Below, piece by piece: positions 1 to 12,810 of a DNA stretch of 64,000 bases. The position numbers and the translations under genes were made by a program. The first letter of the stretch is position 1, and every line of letters starts with the position of its first letter. A model generated the notes under the pieces. It was not told the DNA's origin and did not search any database. It worked only from the letters and a program-made list of their open reading frames with translations. The stretch is from Neocallimastix lanati (nom. inval.) (lineage: Eukaryota; Neocallimastigomycota; Neocallimastigomycetes; Neocallimastigales; Neocallimastigaceae). Where the stretch lies: positions 1,216,501-1,280,500 of the forward strand of contig JACVTC010000030.1 of the NCBI GenBank assembly GCA_016946835.1, given 5' to 3'.

Positions 1-3000
1 TTTGTGAAAAAAAAAAAATTTTTTTTGTATATGTTATTTAAATTTTTTATAAGTACCAATATAGAATTTCATTAAGTCTTCAACAAGTAAATCCTTAGCT
101 AATGGATGCATTTCAAAAATTAAATCTAAACGACCAGATGTATGACCAAGAGCATCACGATAAAGTGGTACTGTAAAGCAATACAATATCTATATAAAAT
201 ATAGATTAATATATCATAATAAAAAAGTTTATTATTAATAATATTTAAAAAATATTTGATTCTAAATATTTATAAATGACGAAATTAAAATTTTGTAAAA
301 TACTTCAGCAAACTTGGCCTTTAAGTACGGATTCTTGATATAATTAGCATGCTTCATTAATATCATTATGAAAGTCATTAATTCATCTCTTGAAACATTT
401 TCAAATATAGTAGCTTGATTTCTATTTATTATAATTATTATCATTATTAATTATTTATTATTAATTATTTATTATTTATTATTTATTATTTATTATTTAT
501 TATTTATTATTTATTATTTATTATTTATTATTTATTATTTATTATATATTATATATTATTTATTATTAATTTTTTATTATTTATTATTTATTATTATTAA
601 AGTTAAATCTATTTTTACATATATTTTACCTGCAAATAAAAACTAAAAATTCACAAATATCATCTATAATCCATTCTGGAAGAGCTTTAAATGCATCCGG
701 TGCTTCATCTGGTAAAATACGTAAATCAATATTACCGAAGTTATCACCTCTTGCTAATGTAGCCCAATTAATATTTGATGTTGGTTCTACCATGCCTGAT
801 TTGATTAAAATTAATCTAATAATCCATGTCATTACTAAATTATAAAATTTGTAAACATCTATTAAAACGGTTTTGTTTAATAGAATAGCATCCATAGCAA
901 GTTTATGATCAATCATAACGTCTAATTGAGTCTTTTTATTGTTTAAGTGAATTTAAATTATATTTAAATATATTTTATATTAATTTAATAATATATATAG
1001 AAAAAAGTAATATATATCATTAAATATATAATTTGATTTATTTTGATATATAACGTTAATAATATATTATATTTTGATTTATTTTGATATTTAAATTTCT
1101 ATATTTATACTTACTTGGTATCTAATTAATAATTGCTCATTAACAATTCTTCTAATACCTAAATTTGTCCAAGCCCCACTATTCTTTTCAGCATTCATTT
1201 TTTTAACTTGCTTTCTTATTTCTTCAATTTGAGTAACCATACGTTGATAGAATCTTACAGTACTTAAAAAACCATAATGATATACAGCCATAGTTAAATA
1301 AAACATTTCTGTAACGAAATTAGGTTTTGGTTTTTCTGGATGATCTTTATTCCATTTTTCAGTATACTCTTTTGATTGATTTAAATCAAATAATATTCTG
1401 GTATGTTCTGTAATGTCAATACGATTAGTATAAGTCAAATAATCTAAATCAATTAAACCGATCTTTTTATATCCTGGATCTAAAAATGGTTCACATAATT
1501 TATGACAAACGCGGTTAAGAGAATACATCAAACCATCAGTAGAAACTTCCTTTCTATCAATCTATATTAAATTTATTGATTAAAAAATTTATTAATATTA
1601 TTCTATAATGGTAAAATAATATCAAATACAATAAAAATAAAAATAAATAAATAAATAAAATAAAATTGAAATAAAATAAAAAATTAAATTCAATAATTAA
1701 ATAAATATTTTTAAATATTACTTGAATTTTTTCTCTTGAATGATTCTTAGTAATAGTGTCTCCAAAGAATTTTAAAACAGCTTCTCTAGCAGTTGGATTA
1801 GCTCTAATAATAGACATAGTCATAGAGTATAAAGTTGACTTTCATAAATATATAAAAATTATAATTATTTACCAAATAATTTATTGTTATTATTATATAT
1901 TTATTTGTTACAATTAATCAATTAATATAAATATATCATATTGATTTTAAATTTTTTTAGAAAAATTAAAAAAAAAAAAAAAATTAATATCTATAATCTA
2001 GATTAAACATACCTGAACATTTTCTACAACTGTTCTTAAATTATTCATTGAAGCTTTAACATCATCTGGATTTCTTGTACCAATTTCAAATCCATTAATA
2101 TTATTTTCATAAGATGTTGAGTAGCTAAAAGTATTTCTATTGGAAAAATAGGCTTGAGAAATTCCCGAATCTGAATCAGGGAAAGCACTAACCTTTGAAT
2201 AGAATGCACCAAGGAAAGACTTATCTTCAATTTCTCTAGCAATTGTGGTCTCTGGATTCCAATAATCGAATGTAGGAACCTTTTTTTTTAAAAAAAAAAA
2301 AATTAATAACTTCCTTTACATTTTTTTTTTAATTAATATAAAATTTTAATATAAATAATATAAATAATTACCATAGCAGCAATTGATTTATTAGCTAATA
2401 ATCTTGAAGCAGCCTATATTACATGTATATATTTATTTATATTTATATAAATTATTTTTATAAATATATTTAATAAAAATTTAATTAAAAATTAAACTTT
2501 CGTATTAAATATTTTAATATATTACATTTAATGGTGGAAGATAGTTTTTATTTAAGTTTTGCTTATTCATTTCATCCATTATATGCTTTAAAATTGGTTC
2601 AAAAATTTCTTCTAAGTTATCACTAAATCTTTTAATAAATTCATCAAAAAAAAGAGTTGGTAATTGATTTTCAAGTTCAAAGGCATTACAATGCATTAAT
2701 TTTTCTGCTATACACTTTGGACCTAATTCAAGTGCCCTTTAATACATAAAAATTGTATAGAAAATGAAAATATTTTCTTTTAATATTTAATATTTCATCA
2801 CAATTATTTTATTTACTTTCCTATAATGAAAAAACTATAATATTTCTTACAATAACATTTATTAAAAAATATAAAATTAAATTTTATTAATATTTTAAAT
2901 ACCTTTCAGATTGTGGAAACATTTCAGCTAAAGTACTTATTACAAAACCTGAATAACTAACTATTAATTCCTTAGCAGTATTTAACCTTCCAATTCTTTC

Positions 3001-4393
3001 CTTAACTTTATCAGTTAAATCCTTTTTCTGCATTTCAGTAATATCTTTTTCCAATAATAATTTATTAGTTTTTCTTTGAACTTCACATAATTCAACCCAA
3101 CAACCAACTAAATAATCAAATAACGGTGTAGCATTATCATCAGCATTTTCATCTAATGATAAACGAGCAACTAATAATCTTTCAACAATACTTGTAGTAA
3201 ATTTTAAAGGTAAATCTTCTGATATTAAATCCTCTGATAATTCTTTAAGATATTTCAATTGACCATTTTCATCAGATTCATTCTATTTTATTATTTTAAA
3301 ATTGTTCATAAAAAAAAAAAAAATTTTTTATATTATCATTGTTATTTATAGTTGTATAATATAATATTTTTAAATTTAATTTTAAGAATTTATTATCCAT
3401 TAAAAAACAATTTTAAAAATATATATATATATATATTATTTTATAATAAAAATAAATATATTTATATTACTTCTTTTAAACTACAACGAAATATCTTTTT
3501 ATATTGCTGATCATCCCAGTCATCTTCATCTTGTGATAAAAATGATACTATTGCTTCCATTTTATTCTTTTTTTTTCGATTAATAGGAGATGGAGAAGAA
3601 TTCTTATAAAAAAATTTTATTTTTAAATAATTTAAAAAAAAAACATTTTTTCATTTATATATAAATATAAAATAGAAAAATAGATAAATGCAAATAAAAA
3701 AATAAAACCCAATTATCAATTAATAATATTATATTATTAATATTTAATAAATTTTATTTACATTTTAAAACATCAAAACAAAAAAATAAAATTAAAATTA
3801 AAATTAAAATTAAAATTAAAATTAAAATTAAAATTAAAATTAAAATTAAAATTAAAATTAAAATTAAATAATAAATATAATAAAAAAAAATAAAAAAAAA
3901 AATAAAAAAAAAAATTTTATACATACTTTTGTCAATTTGGGTGAAGCTAAAGAAGAAAAAGCATTTGGTTTTGCGATTGGTGTTACTGTCTTTGGTTCAG
4001 TACTTTTGGGCTCATCTTTAACTTCTTTTTTTGTTTTTTTTGCTTCTTTACTTTCAGAATTTTCTTTTTCATTTACATTTTGGTTTTCATTTTGGGCTTC
4101 TAATTGTGCTAACCTAAGCAAACGCTTTTGACGAATCTTTATATTTAAAAATGAAATGATAATATATAATTATAAAATTAATAATAATTTATTAATTAAT
4201 TATTAATTAATTTTCTTATATAAAAGTTTTTATTTAACTATTTACTAATATTTATTGATTTTTTGATATACTATATAAATTTATGTTTAATATGAAAACT
4301 AATAGTAAATATTTTTAATATATTTTTATTTATTTTAATAATAATAATTTGAATATTTACGCTATCTTGATCAGCTTCATTTTGCTCTATCAT
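1..4393 (-). CDS. Ubiquitin conjugation factor E4 (Ufd2/UBE4-like), partial at 3' end
   Basis: E4 enzymes extend ubiquitin chains on substrates already tagged by E1-E2-E3, working with Cdc48/p97 in protein degradation. I built 12 exons on the minus strand, all with GT..AG borders and matching phases: 4393-4361, 4136-3927, 3602-3471, 3282-2903, 2736-2526, 2413-2372, 2279-2013, 1838-1722, 1561-1115, 931-630, 421-304 and 189-57. They give about 797 residues. The chosen start is the ATG reading MIEQNEADQDS. Exon 2 opens with IRQKRLLRLAQLEAQ and then a Lys/Glu-rich low-complexity stretch. The Ufd2 core follows: REIEDKSFLGAFYSKVSAF, then LNRVCHKLCEPFLDP and KIGLIDLDYLTYTNRIDIT, then PEWIIDDICEFLVFI, HANYIKNPYLKAKFAEVF and LVEDLMKFYI. 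Family members run about 950-1100 residues, so the roughly 75-residue C-terminal U-box should lie beyond position 1. The most intron-rich gene here. The last donor (about position 57) is the least certain junction. Confidence 0.88.
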
Positions 4394-4765
4394 TTTAATA
4401 TTTAATTCAAAACTATAGAACAATTATTTATACCTTCTTTTATGTTTTTATTAAAAAAGATTTTATTTTTATTATTTATTTTTTTTTTCTCTATTTTATT
4501 ATTATTTATTTAAGTCCAATTTAATTAATATAATATTTAATTATTTTTATTAAATTACTTTTTTTTAATTAATAATATTTTTTTTAGATAAAAATTTATG
4601 TATATTTTACATTGATTTTTAAATTATATTTAACATTAAACAATTATATATGATTTATCATATTTACGGTCTATTTCTTTTGACCTAATTTAAACAATTA
4701 AAACAAAATTTTTAAAAAAAAAAAGAGAATTACTCAAATAAATAAATAAATAAATAAATAAATAT

Positions 4766-4796
<31 letters not shown>

Positions 4797-5229
4797 TGCA
4801 TTCTTATTTAAATATTAATATATTATTTTTAATTGTAATTAATTATGTAAATACCTTTAACTGAAAATATTCTTTGAAATAAAATTTAGTTTAAGAAATT
4901 ATTATATAAATATTTATAATAATTTTCTAAGGTTAGGTATATAATTTTTGGTGGATTAGGTTATAAGTAAATAATAATATAACAAATAAATTCTTTAGTT
5001 AATAACAAAATATAATGTTTTTTAGTAACAAATTTTATATTAATTTATATATATTAATAAATACAGATAAGTAAATGTTATTTAGTAATTAAATTTCACT
5101 TATTTTTTTATATATGAATTTTAATAAAATAAGTTTTAAACATAACAAAAAAATATATATATTTTTATAGTGAATTTATATATGATATAAAACATATACT
5201 TGATTGAACTCACTTGTTATTATAATATA
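4394..5229. other. AT-rich spacer upstream of the E4 gene
   Basis: No open reading frame or recognisable domain. It holds an (AAAT/ATTT)n palindromic run near 4740-4796 and poly-T tracts. It must contain the promoter of the minus-strand E4 gene, but no distinctive site stands out in this base composition. Confidence 0.5.
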
Positions 5230-5992
5230 ATGAAATTTATTAGGACAAAATCGGAACCATATTTTGAAAACTCTTATAGAATAACCGACATTATCTGGAA
5301 TACAGCTGGAACTACCAAGGTATGTCTACTTTAAAAATATACACTCATATACTCCCATATACTCTCATATCATAAATAAAAATAATAATAATAATAATAA
5401 AAATAATAAAATAATAATAATAAAATAATAATAACAATAAAATAATAATACCAATTATACTAATAAGAAAAAAAAATAAAAAAATAAAAAAAATAGTAAT
5501 TAATAAAATAAATCAAAAGATAAATAAAAAAAATTACTAATTCAGTATAGTAAATAACAAAAAAAAAATATAATTTAGAATAATAAATAATAATGAAATT
5601 ATTATTTAATATAATAAATTTAAAATGAGAAAGAAAAATTTATTGTTATAAAAAAATAAAAATTTAATATAGTATTATATATATACATAAAATTATAATA
5701 GAAATATTAATATTATAGTATAATGAGTAGAGAAATTCTACTAGAAATTCTACTCCGTTTTCCAAAAAAGGAGGATTTTTGATATGAATTAAATACGTAA
5801 CTGGAGGCATTTGTATAATGATGAAATTATTCCCATTCAAACTAGGTTCTATCCTGGTTGTTAGTCCGTGGATTAACATACATAAGACTCCTGATTCGAA
5901 CTTGCCCTATGACCATTTTCCAAGTTTTCCTCACAAGAGGTTTTTACGGAATATAGTGGTTAAGGTTACAGGTAAGTATATCCCCTTATATA
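5230..5992 (+). other. Possible decayed gene or transposon fragment with two exon-like islands
   Basis: Two less AT-rich islands stand out. Island 1 (5230-5319) is a 30-codon ORF from an ATG that runs straight into a GTATGT donor-like site. Island 2 (about 5720-5982) is open on the plus strand from 5818 and reaches GGTAAGT at 5981. Around 5735-5765 it contains the near-duplicated words AGAAATTCTACT and AGAAATTCTACTC. Spliced in phase 0 at the AG before 5843, the reading frame hits a stop after about 60 codons; the other frame stays open. I do not recognise the product. The next 80 bases are a repeat palindrome, so this may be transposon-derived rather than a host gene. Confidence 0.25.
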
Positions 5993-5995
5993 TAT

Positions 5996-6073
5996 GGGAG
6001 AATTGCATTTCTATAAGTGGCGTGTCATTAAAATGTAACTTTTTATTAATACGCCACTTGAAATACAACTCCC
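5996..6073. repeat. MITE-like imperfect palindrome (GGGAG...GGCGT / ACGCC...CTCCC)
   Basis: The left arm 5996-6023 (GGGAGAATTGCATTT then AAGTGGCGT) is complementary, with a few mismatches, to the right arm 6051-6073 (ACGCCACTTGAAATACAACTCCC split over positions 6051-6073). The same end words, TTGCATTTCGCC and its complement GGCGAAATGCAA, recur at 17.6, 19.1, 25.3 and 29.9 kb, which marks an interspersed non-autonomous family. Confidence 0.55.
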
Positions 6074-6119
6074 TTTCTGATTTTATGCATTTACTAGAAA
6101 GCTAGTACGAAAATTTAGG

Positions 6120-7224
6120 GGTTAGATTATATTAATCTCGCTTCAAAGGGAAATAAAGTGAAGAGTTAAGTTTTTAGTTTTTTTATAATAAATAAAATGC
6201 TTAAATAAAATAAAAAAAAAAAATTATACAAAAACTGATAAGAAAATGTAGTGTTTTTTTTTGTAACAAAGTTTTGTTTATTTGGATAAATTTAATCTAT
6301 GAAATAAAGATAATAGAAATAATTTATATATTTGATCATGTAATAAATTAATATGCATAGATAAATGATTTACAATATATGAATATATAATAATAATATA
6401 AGATAAAATATAATATTGATGATATAAGAATATAAGAATTATAATAAAATGTTGATATTTTAACAGTTGGTAATACATAAAGATTTCATATTTTTAATTG
6501 AATTAAATATTTTAATATTTATAATATTTTTTAATATCTAAATATAAAATAAATTCATAATATAATTTAATAAAAAAAAAAAATACTATTATATCCTTTA
6601 AATATCCTTTTTTTTTTTTTTTTTCTTAACATATTTGATTTAATAAATAATATATTATGTTTTAAAATTTAAAATACAAAAATTAAATATTTTTCATTTA
6701 AATATTTATATATATAGGATAAAAATATAAAAATATAGTTATTTTTTAAATAATGGAAAATTTATATAATTTCATGTAATAAATTTTAAAAACTGATAAT
6801 AAAACTTTTTTATATTATTTATTAATAAAGGTTACTTTTAAATATTTTTAATTATTTCTAAATATATTTGTGTACCTAAATAGTATTAATATATTTTACT
6901 TTTGTAATATATATATATTTTTATTATTTAAATAAATTTAATAATTTATTTTAGTTATATTGTATAATTGTATTTATAATAATTAATTATATATTTAATA
7001 AATTAATAAATTAATATTTTAATTTTAAATCAAAATAAAGTCATTTTAACGTGTTTAATTTATTAAAAAAAAAACTTATTATGTCTTTTAAATATAAAAA
7101 AAATATATTTTAATATATTTAATGAAGGTAATAACATAAATTACAGAAATTTATATTATTGTGTTTAAATATTTATATATATGAAAAAAATAAAAATAAA
7201 GTTATTTTTTAAAATATTTAAAAT

Positions 7225-7256
<32 letters not shown>

Positions 7257-7671
7257 CCATTTATTAAAATTTGAAGTTTTTTTATATTGGTTATATTGGT
7301 AATATTTGTTATAAGTTTCGGTTTGTGTAATGTAATTATTTTTATTAGAAAAAATTAGATATAAATTTAAATAATTTCATCAATTTAATTATGATTTAAA
7401 CTAATGAAAAAAAAAAATTTATATTCATAAATTTAATTATTCCTTAATTTAAATTAAATAAATATAATTAATATAAAGAATTGTAATTATCTAAAATTAT
7501 TCATATCTATTATAAAAAAATTATTAATAAAATTTTTAATATTAATATTATTAGTAATTACTTTATCTTATTGTATAAAATTAAATATAGAAGTTTCATA
7601 AATAATATATATATATATATATATTTTTTTTTTTTCATAGTTTTTTTTAACCAAAAAAAAAAAAAATTAAA
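6120..7671. other. Spacer without a gene
   Basis: Almost pure A/T with poly-A and poly-T tracts, for example the T run at 7231-7257. The 60-100-codon open frames are low-complexity Ile/Phe/Tyr strings. It contains the 5' region of the hydrolase gene at 7672. No other structure seen. Confidence 0.5.
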
Positions 7672-8805
7672 ATGAAAGTAAAAACTATTACTAATTTATT
7701 TTTGTTATTAATACTACTTTGCACATATAATGCAAACGCTGCAAGTATTATTGATAATTTAGTTGCATTAAAAGACAATATTATTAGTATGGTTCAAGAT
7801 TCAAATACAAAGTAACAATAAATTTATATAAATTATATATGAAATATTAATAAATAATAAATTGAATAATAATAATAATTTTATTATTATAATTTTTATT
7901 TTTATGTAATAATTAATATTTATTGTAATCATAAATATTTATTTTTCATTTTCATTTTTATCTTTATTTTATTTTTATTTTATAGATTAAATGTTAGTTA
8001 TGAAGGATCAGCATTTGGTAAATTAGATATTTATTATGATAAAAATTTTGATAGTGATAATCTTAAACCAGTAGTCATTTTTGTTCATGGTGGTGCTTGG
8101 TTATTTGGTGATAAATATGAATATTCCAAAATTGGTACTTATCTTCGCGAAGAAGGTTATGTTGCTGTAATTCCAAATTATATTTTATTTCCAAAAGGAA
8201 AAATTGATGATATGGTAAATGATGTCTACCAATCTATATTTTGGACTTACAAGAATATTCATTTGTATGGTGGAAATGAAAATAAAATTATTCTTTCAGG
8301 TCATTCAGCTGGTGCTCATTTGTCAGCTTTAACTATTATAAAATCATATTTGCAATTAGAAAATCTTGATAAATTTTTAATACCATTACCAAGATTAGAA
8401 AAATTGGTTTTATTTAATGGTCCATATGATTTTGATGATTATGATGTGGTTACAAATCTTATTACTAAAGAAAATGCTGATCATGGTGTTGCTGAAAGAG
8501 TTGTTTCCAAACTTCTTGCGTCAGATGATATTGGACCAACTGATATTTTAAAACTATATAAGGATTCTTCTATTCCAGATTTTGGTGTTCCAAAAATAAC
8601 ATTCTTCTATACTGACGAAGATCAATTAGTTCCAGAATCATCAGCAAATAATTTAATTAAGCAAATTCGTCGTGTTACAACAAATACTGAAATTAATTAT
8701 ATATATAATCAAGGTAATGGTTTTGATCATTCAACACTTATTTATGGAGCTAGAACAGATGATGAAGCATTAAAGAAAATGTTTTTAGATATAATAACAT
8801 TATAA
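7672..8805 (+). CDS. Secreted alpha/beta-hydrolase (ICME/BD-FAE-like esterase), copy 1
   Basis: Predicted secreted serine esterase of the alpha/beta-hydrolase fold. Two exons, 7672-7811 and 7986-8805 (phase-2 intron, GTAACA..TAG), give 319 residues. Residues 1-23 form a signal peptide ending NANA. The oxyanion-hole motif is HGGAW; the nucleophile elbow GHSAGAH places Ser154; Asp259 (DEDQLVP) and His295 (GFDHST) complete the triad. The block PNYILFPKGKIDDM plus WTYKNI and YGG resembles isoprenylcysteine methylesterase-like and BD-FAE-type enzymes (family knowledge), but the leader points to an extracellular substrate, perhaps acetyl or feruloyl groups on plant cell wall (inference). First of a plus-strand paralogue array. 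The exact substrate cannot be read from sequence. Confidence 0.85.
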
Positions 8806-9178
8806 AAGATTTATTAAACATATTATGTAAGGAAAACTGATTTTGGAATATTTTTCATAATAGAACTTATTTTTATTATTATTGTTATTAGGTAATATTT
8901 AACATAACAGTTTTAAATGCTTAATGTATCTATATAATAGTAAAATAGAAAAATAGTCAAATGAATTTTAATTTTTTGAAATTCGAATGTTAATAATATA
9001 AATAATTAATATGTATATATTAAGCAGATAATTTAATAAAATATATGAAAAAAAGTTAAAAATCCTATTAATAAACTTAATATGAATAATAAAATGGAAG
9101 TTTTATATATTTATATATTAATATATATATATATAATTTTTAACTTTTCCTTTTTTTTTTTATTTTTTATTTTTATTT

Positions 9179-9211
<33 letters not shown>

Positions 9212-9685
9212 GAGGTATTATACTTATTATTCATAATTGTTTTAATTATATATATTATATTTTGATTATATAGTATATATTATGATAAAAAATAATTAAG
9301 ACACATATAATGAGTACCCATCAACCATTATGAACATATTATGATATATATATAGTATATATTGTGATATTTTATTTAAAAATCAAAATTAATTTTTTTA
9401 TTATTACTTATTATGAAATTTACTTTACATTAAAATTAAATGATATTAATATTTATTAATAAGTGGACATAATTAATAATAAAGATATTCACTTAAAAAA
9501 GATTTATAAAATTAATAGTGGTTATTATAAATAAAGGTTCATTTTTATTAATTAAAACTGCATAAAATACTTTATTAAAAACAATTTCTATCCATAATAT
9601 TATAATTTTCTATTTTGATATAATATTATATTTATTTAAACAAACAATTAAAAGATTCTTTTAACATAAAGTAAACATTAAAACG

Positions 9686-9721
<36 letters not shown>

Positions 9722-10730
9722 AAAATATTATTGAAACAATAATATTAAAATAACATTATTATTTATAATAATATTATTAAAAAAATTATATTTATAATAA
9801 CAATATTAAAAAAATCGTTTTTATAATAATAATAATAATAATAACAATAATAGTAATAATAATAATAATAATCATAATAATCATAATAATAATAATAATA
9901 ATAATTGATAGAATATTTGAAATGATAATGATTTCAACATTGAAGAAACTCGTAAAAATATAAAATACTTGAAAGAAAAGAATTATCTCAAGTATAATAA
10001 AACTCCAAAAATATAAAGATATTAATTTAATAGAGAAAAACACACTAAAGTATATATGAGAACAAATTATATATTTTCATACTCTTCTTGTGACTTCTAA
10101 ATTGAAATTATAATTTGATATTTTAAAATATAAAACTCTAGCATACTAATAATGAACTCTATCTTTACATAAAGGAATCTACTGTGATAAGCTATTTCCA
10201 ACACATGAATATTCAAAATACAATTTAATAATATACATTGTTTACGAAGATTTAAGTAATCATAAATTTAAATATTGGTTTTTGTTCAATTAGGAAAGTA
10301 TATTATTTAAAGTATAGATAACACGAATTTATACATATCAAATAGGTATATATATTGGCAACAATAATGCAAGAGACTATATGTCAGAGATCCCATATAA
10401 AGTAATTTAAAATATAATATCCCAAATATTCAAAAGAAATATAGCAGAATGGTAAAGAGTGAGATTTGTTCATTCCATCAATAATAGTATTTTTAAACTA
10501 GCGTGAAAAAGGTTTAGATAACAATTTAATATACTTATAATATAAACCTTCTTAATGAAAGGTATAATAAAATAATTAATATAACCATGAGTTTTATACA
10601 AATTGATGTTACTTATCCATCTACAAACTATACTTATTGTTTGCAAAGTATTCATGAAGTTATAATTATTAAACTTCTATTATTAATATTTTAATAATGA
10701 GAAAATTCAAGTATATAAAATCTTTTTAGA
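8806..10730. other. Spacer with homopolymers and a trinucleotide run; possible minus-strand retroelement shreds
   Basis: Contains T tracts at 9181-9210, an A tract at 9690-9719 and a TAA/ATA trinucleotide run at 9827-9905. Positions 10080-10730 are less repetitive. On the minus strand, 10470-10655 reads CRWISNINLYKTHGYINYF, which weakly recalls the GCRWIFKIKYD block of Ty1/copia reverse transcriptase. That resemblance is tentative; no host gene is supported. Confidence 0.35.
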
Positions 10731-10734
10731 AATC

Positions 10735-11095
10735 TGGATTTTTAGTGTTTTCCATCATATAAATGGCATATATAAACCATATATTATAAGAGATGTCTTA
10801 GATGTATCCAATATAATGATGTAATAATATGTAATAATATTAATTCTTAGTTTTAGGGGGAAATTATTAGAAAGTTAATTTAGAATATAAATAACTAATA
10901 ATTTAATAATGTCAAGTTAATATCATGAAATATGATAATTTTATATACGCATATCACCAATAAACAAATTTATTCATTGCAAGAATAATTAATTTAAGAG
11001 GGAATGCTAGAATATGATGCTTTAATATGTGAATACGTGATAAATGTAATAAAACATAAGCAATATACGAGCCACAATGTAATAATATAAGCAAG
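10735..11095 (+). repeat. Interspersed repeat copy 1, possible copia 3' end with PPT and LTR start
   Basis: This segment is repeated at 19886-20330: both carry TTTCCATCATATAAATGG, then an ATATAAACCATATATTATAAG block, then GATTTAGAATATAAATAACTAATA-type sequence, and end in GCCACAATGTAATA. Within it TTTAAGAGGGAA is followed by TGCTAGAATATG. A purine tract abutting TGTTAGAATATG-type sequence is the usual 3' LTR junction of Ty1/copia elements (established knowledge), so I infer a solo-LTR-like or 3' remnant. No matching 5' LTR was found. Confidence 0.45.
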
Positions 11096-11104
11096 CATTT
11101 ATAT

Positions 11105-11440
11105 TTATAAATCGTTTAGGAATAAAGTAAAAGGCCTGATAACCAAATAATTTAGATTTAGAATTATCAATTTTTTTCTTATATAATACCTCAAAGGTAC
11201 TTTGTTATTGCTGCCTTTATGAGAAATTCTGTTATGAATATAAATAGATGATTCAACTTTATTTTCATTTATATAACCAATGAATATTCTTATATATTTT
11301 GATTCAACAAAACAGCAATCAACAAAATATACTTTATATTTATGTTCTCTTGTATTGCTAAGACAGTTTTTATTGTGAGTCATATTGTAGGAAGCTTCAG
11401 AATCTAACATCCATTGTATAATTATTATTTTCGTAGGAGT
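11105..11440 (-). pseudogene. Ty1/copia gag-pol remnant: aspartic protease region
   Basis: On the minus strand the frame reads IQWMLDSEASYNMTHNKN, then LSNTREHKYKVYF, then YIRIFIGYINENKVESSIYIHN. This matches the copia protease pattern WxLDSGASxHMT followed by a beta-rich core. The catalytic D-S/T-G triplet has become D-S-E, so it could not work as an aspartic protease. The open frame is only 101 codons from its Met and no integrase follows, so it is a relic. It lies antisense to, and directly beside, the copia-like 3' repeat at 10735-11095, so two insertions may be nested or a single one rearranged. Confidence 0.6.
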
Positions 11441-12694
11441 TATTTTCTTGTTCGGTGCTATTAGAGGTATAATTATTTAATAACCCACATTATGAAATAC
11501 ACTTCATTCTAAAAATATATCTTTTTTAAAATACATATTTTGATTTTGATTTTGATATAAAATATAATATTTCATTATGTAAATTCTTTATTATAGTACG
11601 CCTCATATATATTATACTATTACATTAATCTTATTATTAATATATTAAATTATATTAATAATTATTGATAAACAAACAAACCTAAAATATATTTATAATA
11701 TTTATTTATTTTTTAACAATATTAAACTTTATTTCTAACATATTATTCATTAAAAATTACAGGAATATCTAATAAAATATCCAATAATTTAAACGATATT
11801 AAATAAAGTTTCTTTAAATTTTTTTATTTTATTTATTTATTTTATTTATTTATTTATTTATTTATTTTATTATTTTTTTTTTATTATTTATTATATATAT
11901 ATATATTTTTTTTTATTTTATATTAATTTTTTTTTTTTAAATTTTTAGTTTATTTTTTGATGCAATATCCATAAAAATTAACCTTCATTAATTAAAGATT
12001 TTTTATGTAGAATAAATTAAAGGAAACTGATATTAATTATTTAAATAAACAATAATAATATATAAATTTTTTTTAAAAAAAATATTAATATATTTATTAT
12101 TTTCCTTTATAAGTTTGTTAAAATACTATTTTTTTAATTCACGAAAAAAATATTATAAATATAGAAATCAATTTATCCGCAATAATGTAAAAATATTTGG
12201 CTATTGATTAAAGTAATATATTAATTATGAATAAATTTTTTCAATAATAAATGATAATAATATTTTTATTTCTTTTTTTTTTTTTATATAAAAAAATTAT
12301 TGGATGTGAATATTAATAATATATATTTAGTCTATTTAATGTATTAATGTAATACATTATTATATTAATAATAATATTATGTATATATATTTATATAAAA
12401 TTTCTTTTTGTATTAATTTTTTAAAAAGTAAGAAGTATAATGGAAAATAAGGAAATTTAATTTATATTTTCTATGATACAAGTTATTCATGATAGTACAA
12501 ATTTATTAAAATTTTAAACTATAGAAATAGTTTGTTTTGATATCAGAGTTATTTATTAATAATTCAAGAATTATCAAAGCATGAAATATTCCCCAATAGT
12601 TTTAGTAGCTTTTGTTGTGTAACATTCATTAATTAAAGAAATTTTAAATATTTAATATAAATAGATATGAAAAGAATTAATTTCAATAACAAAT

Positions 12695-12729
<35 letters not shown>

Positions 12730-12810
12730 TAAATAAATAAAGTTCAATTTAAAAAAAAAAAATATTATCTATTAATCTAAAGTTAAACATATATCAAAAA
12801 AGGTTGAACG
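11441..12810. other. Spacer without a gene
   Basis: AT-rich sequence with (ATTT)n at 11820-11880 and a poly-A tract at 12702-12729. It includes the 5' flank of the hydrolase at 12811. No coding signal seen. Confidence 0.5.

Noticed and set aside
3937-4131. 64-codon plus-strand frame inside the E4 gene
   Set aside because: Antisense of exon 2, whose Lys/Glu-rich coding strand is supported by splice sites.
5230-5982. Cytochrome P450 reading of the two islands (TAGTTK..LSW and LVVSPW fragments)
   Set aside because: The two resemblances are in different frames, no haem-binding Cys loop follows, and P450s are not expected in an obligate anaerobe.
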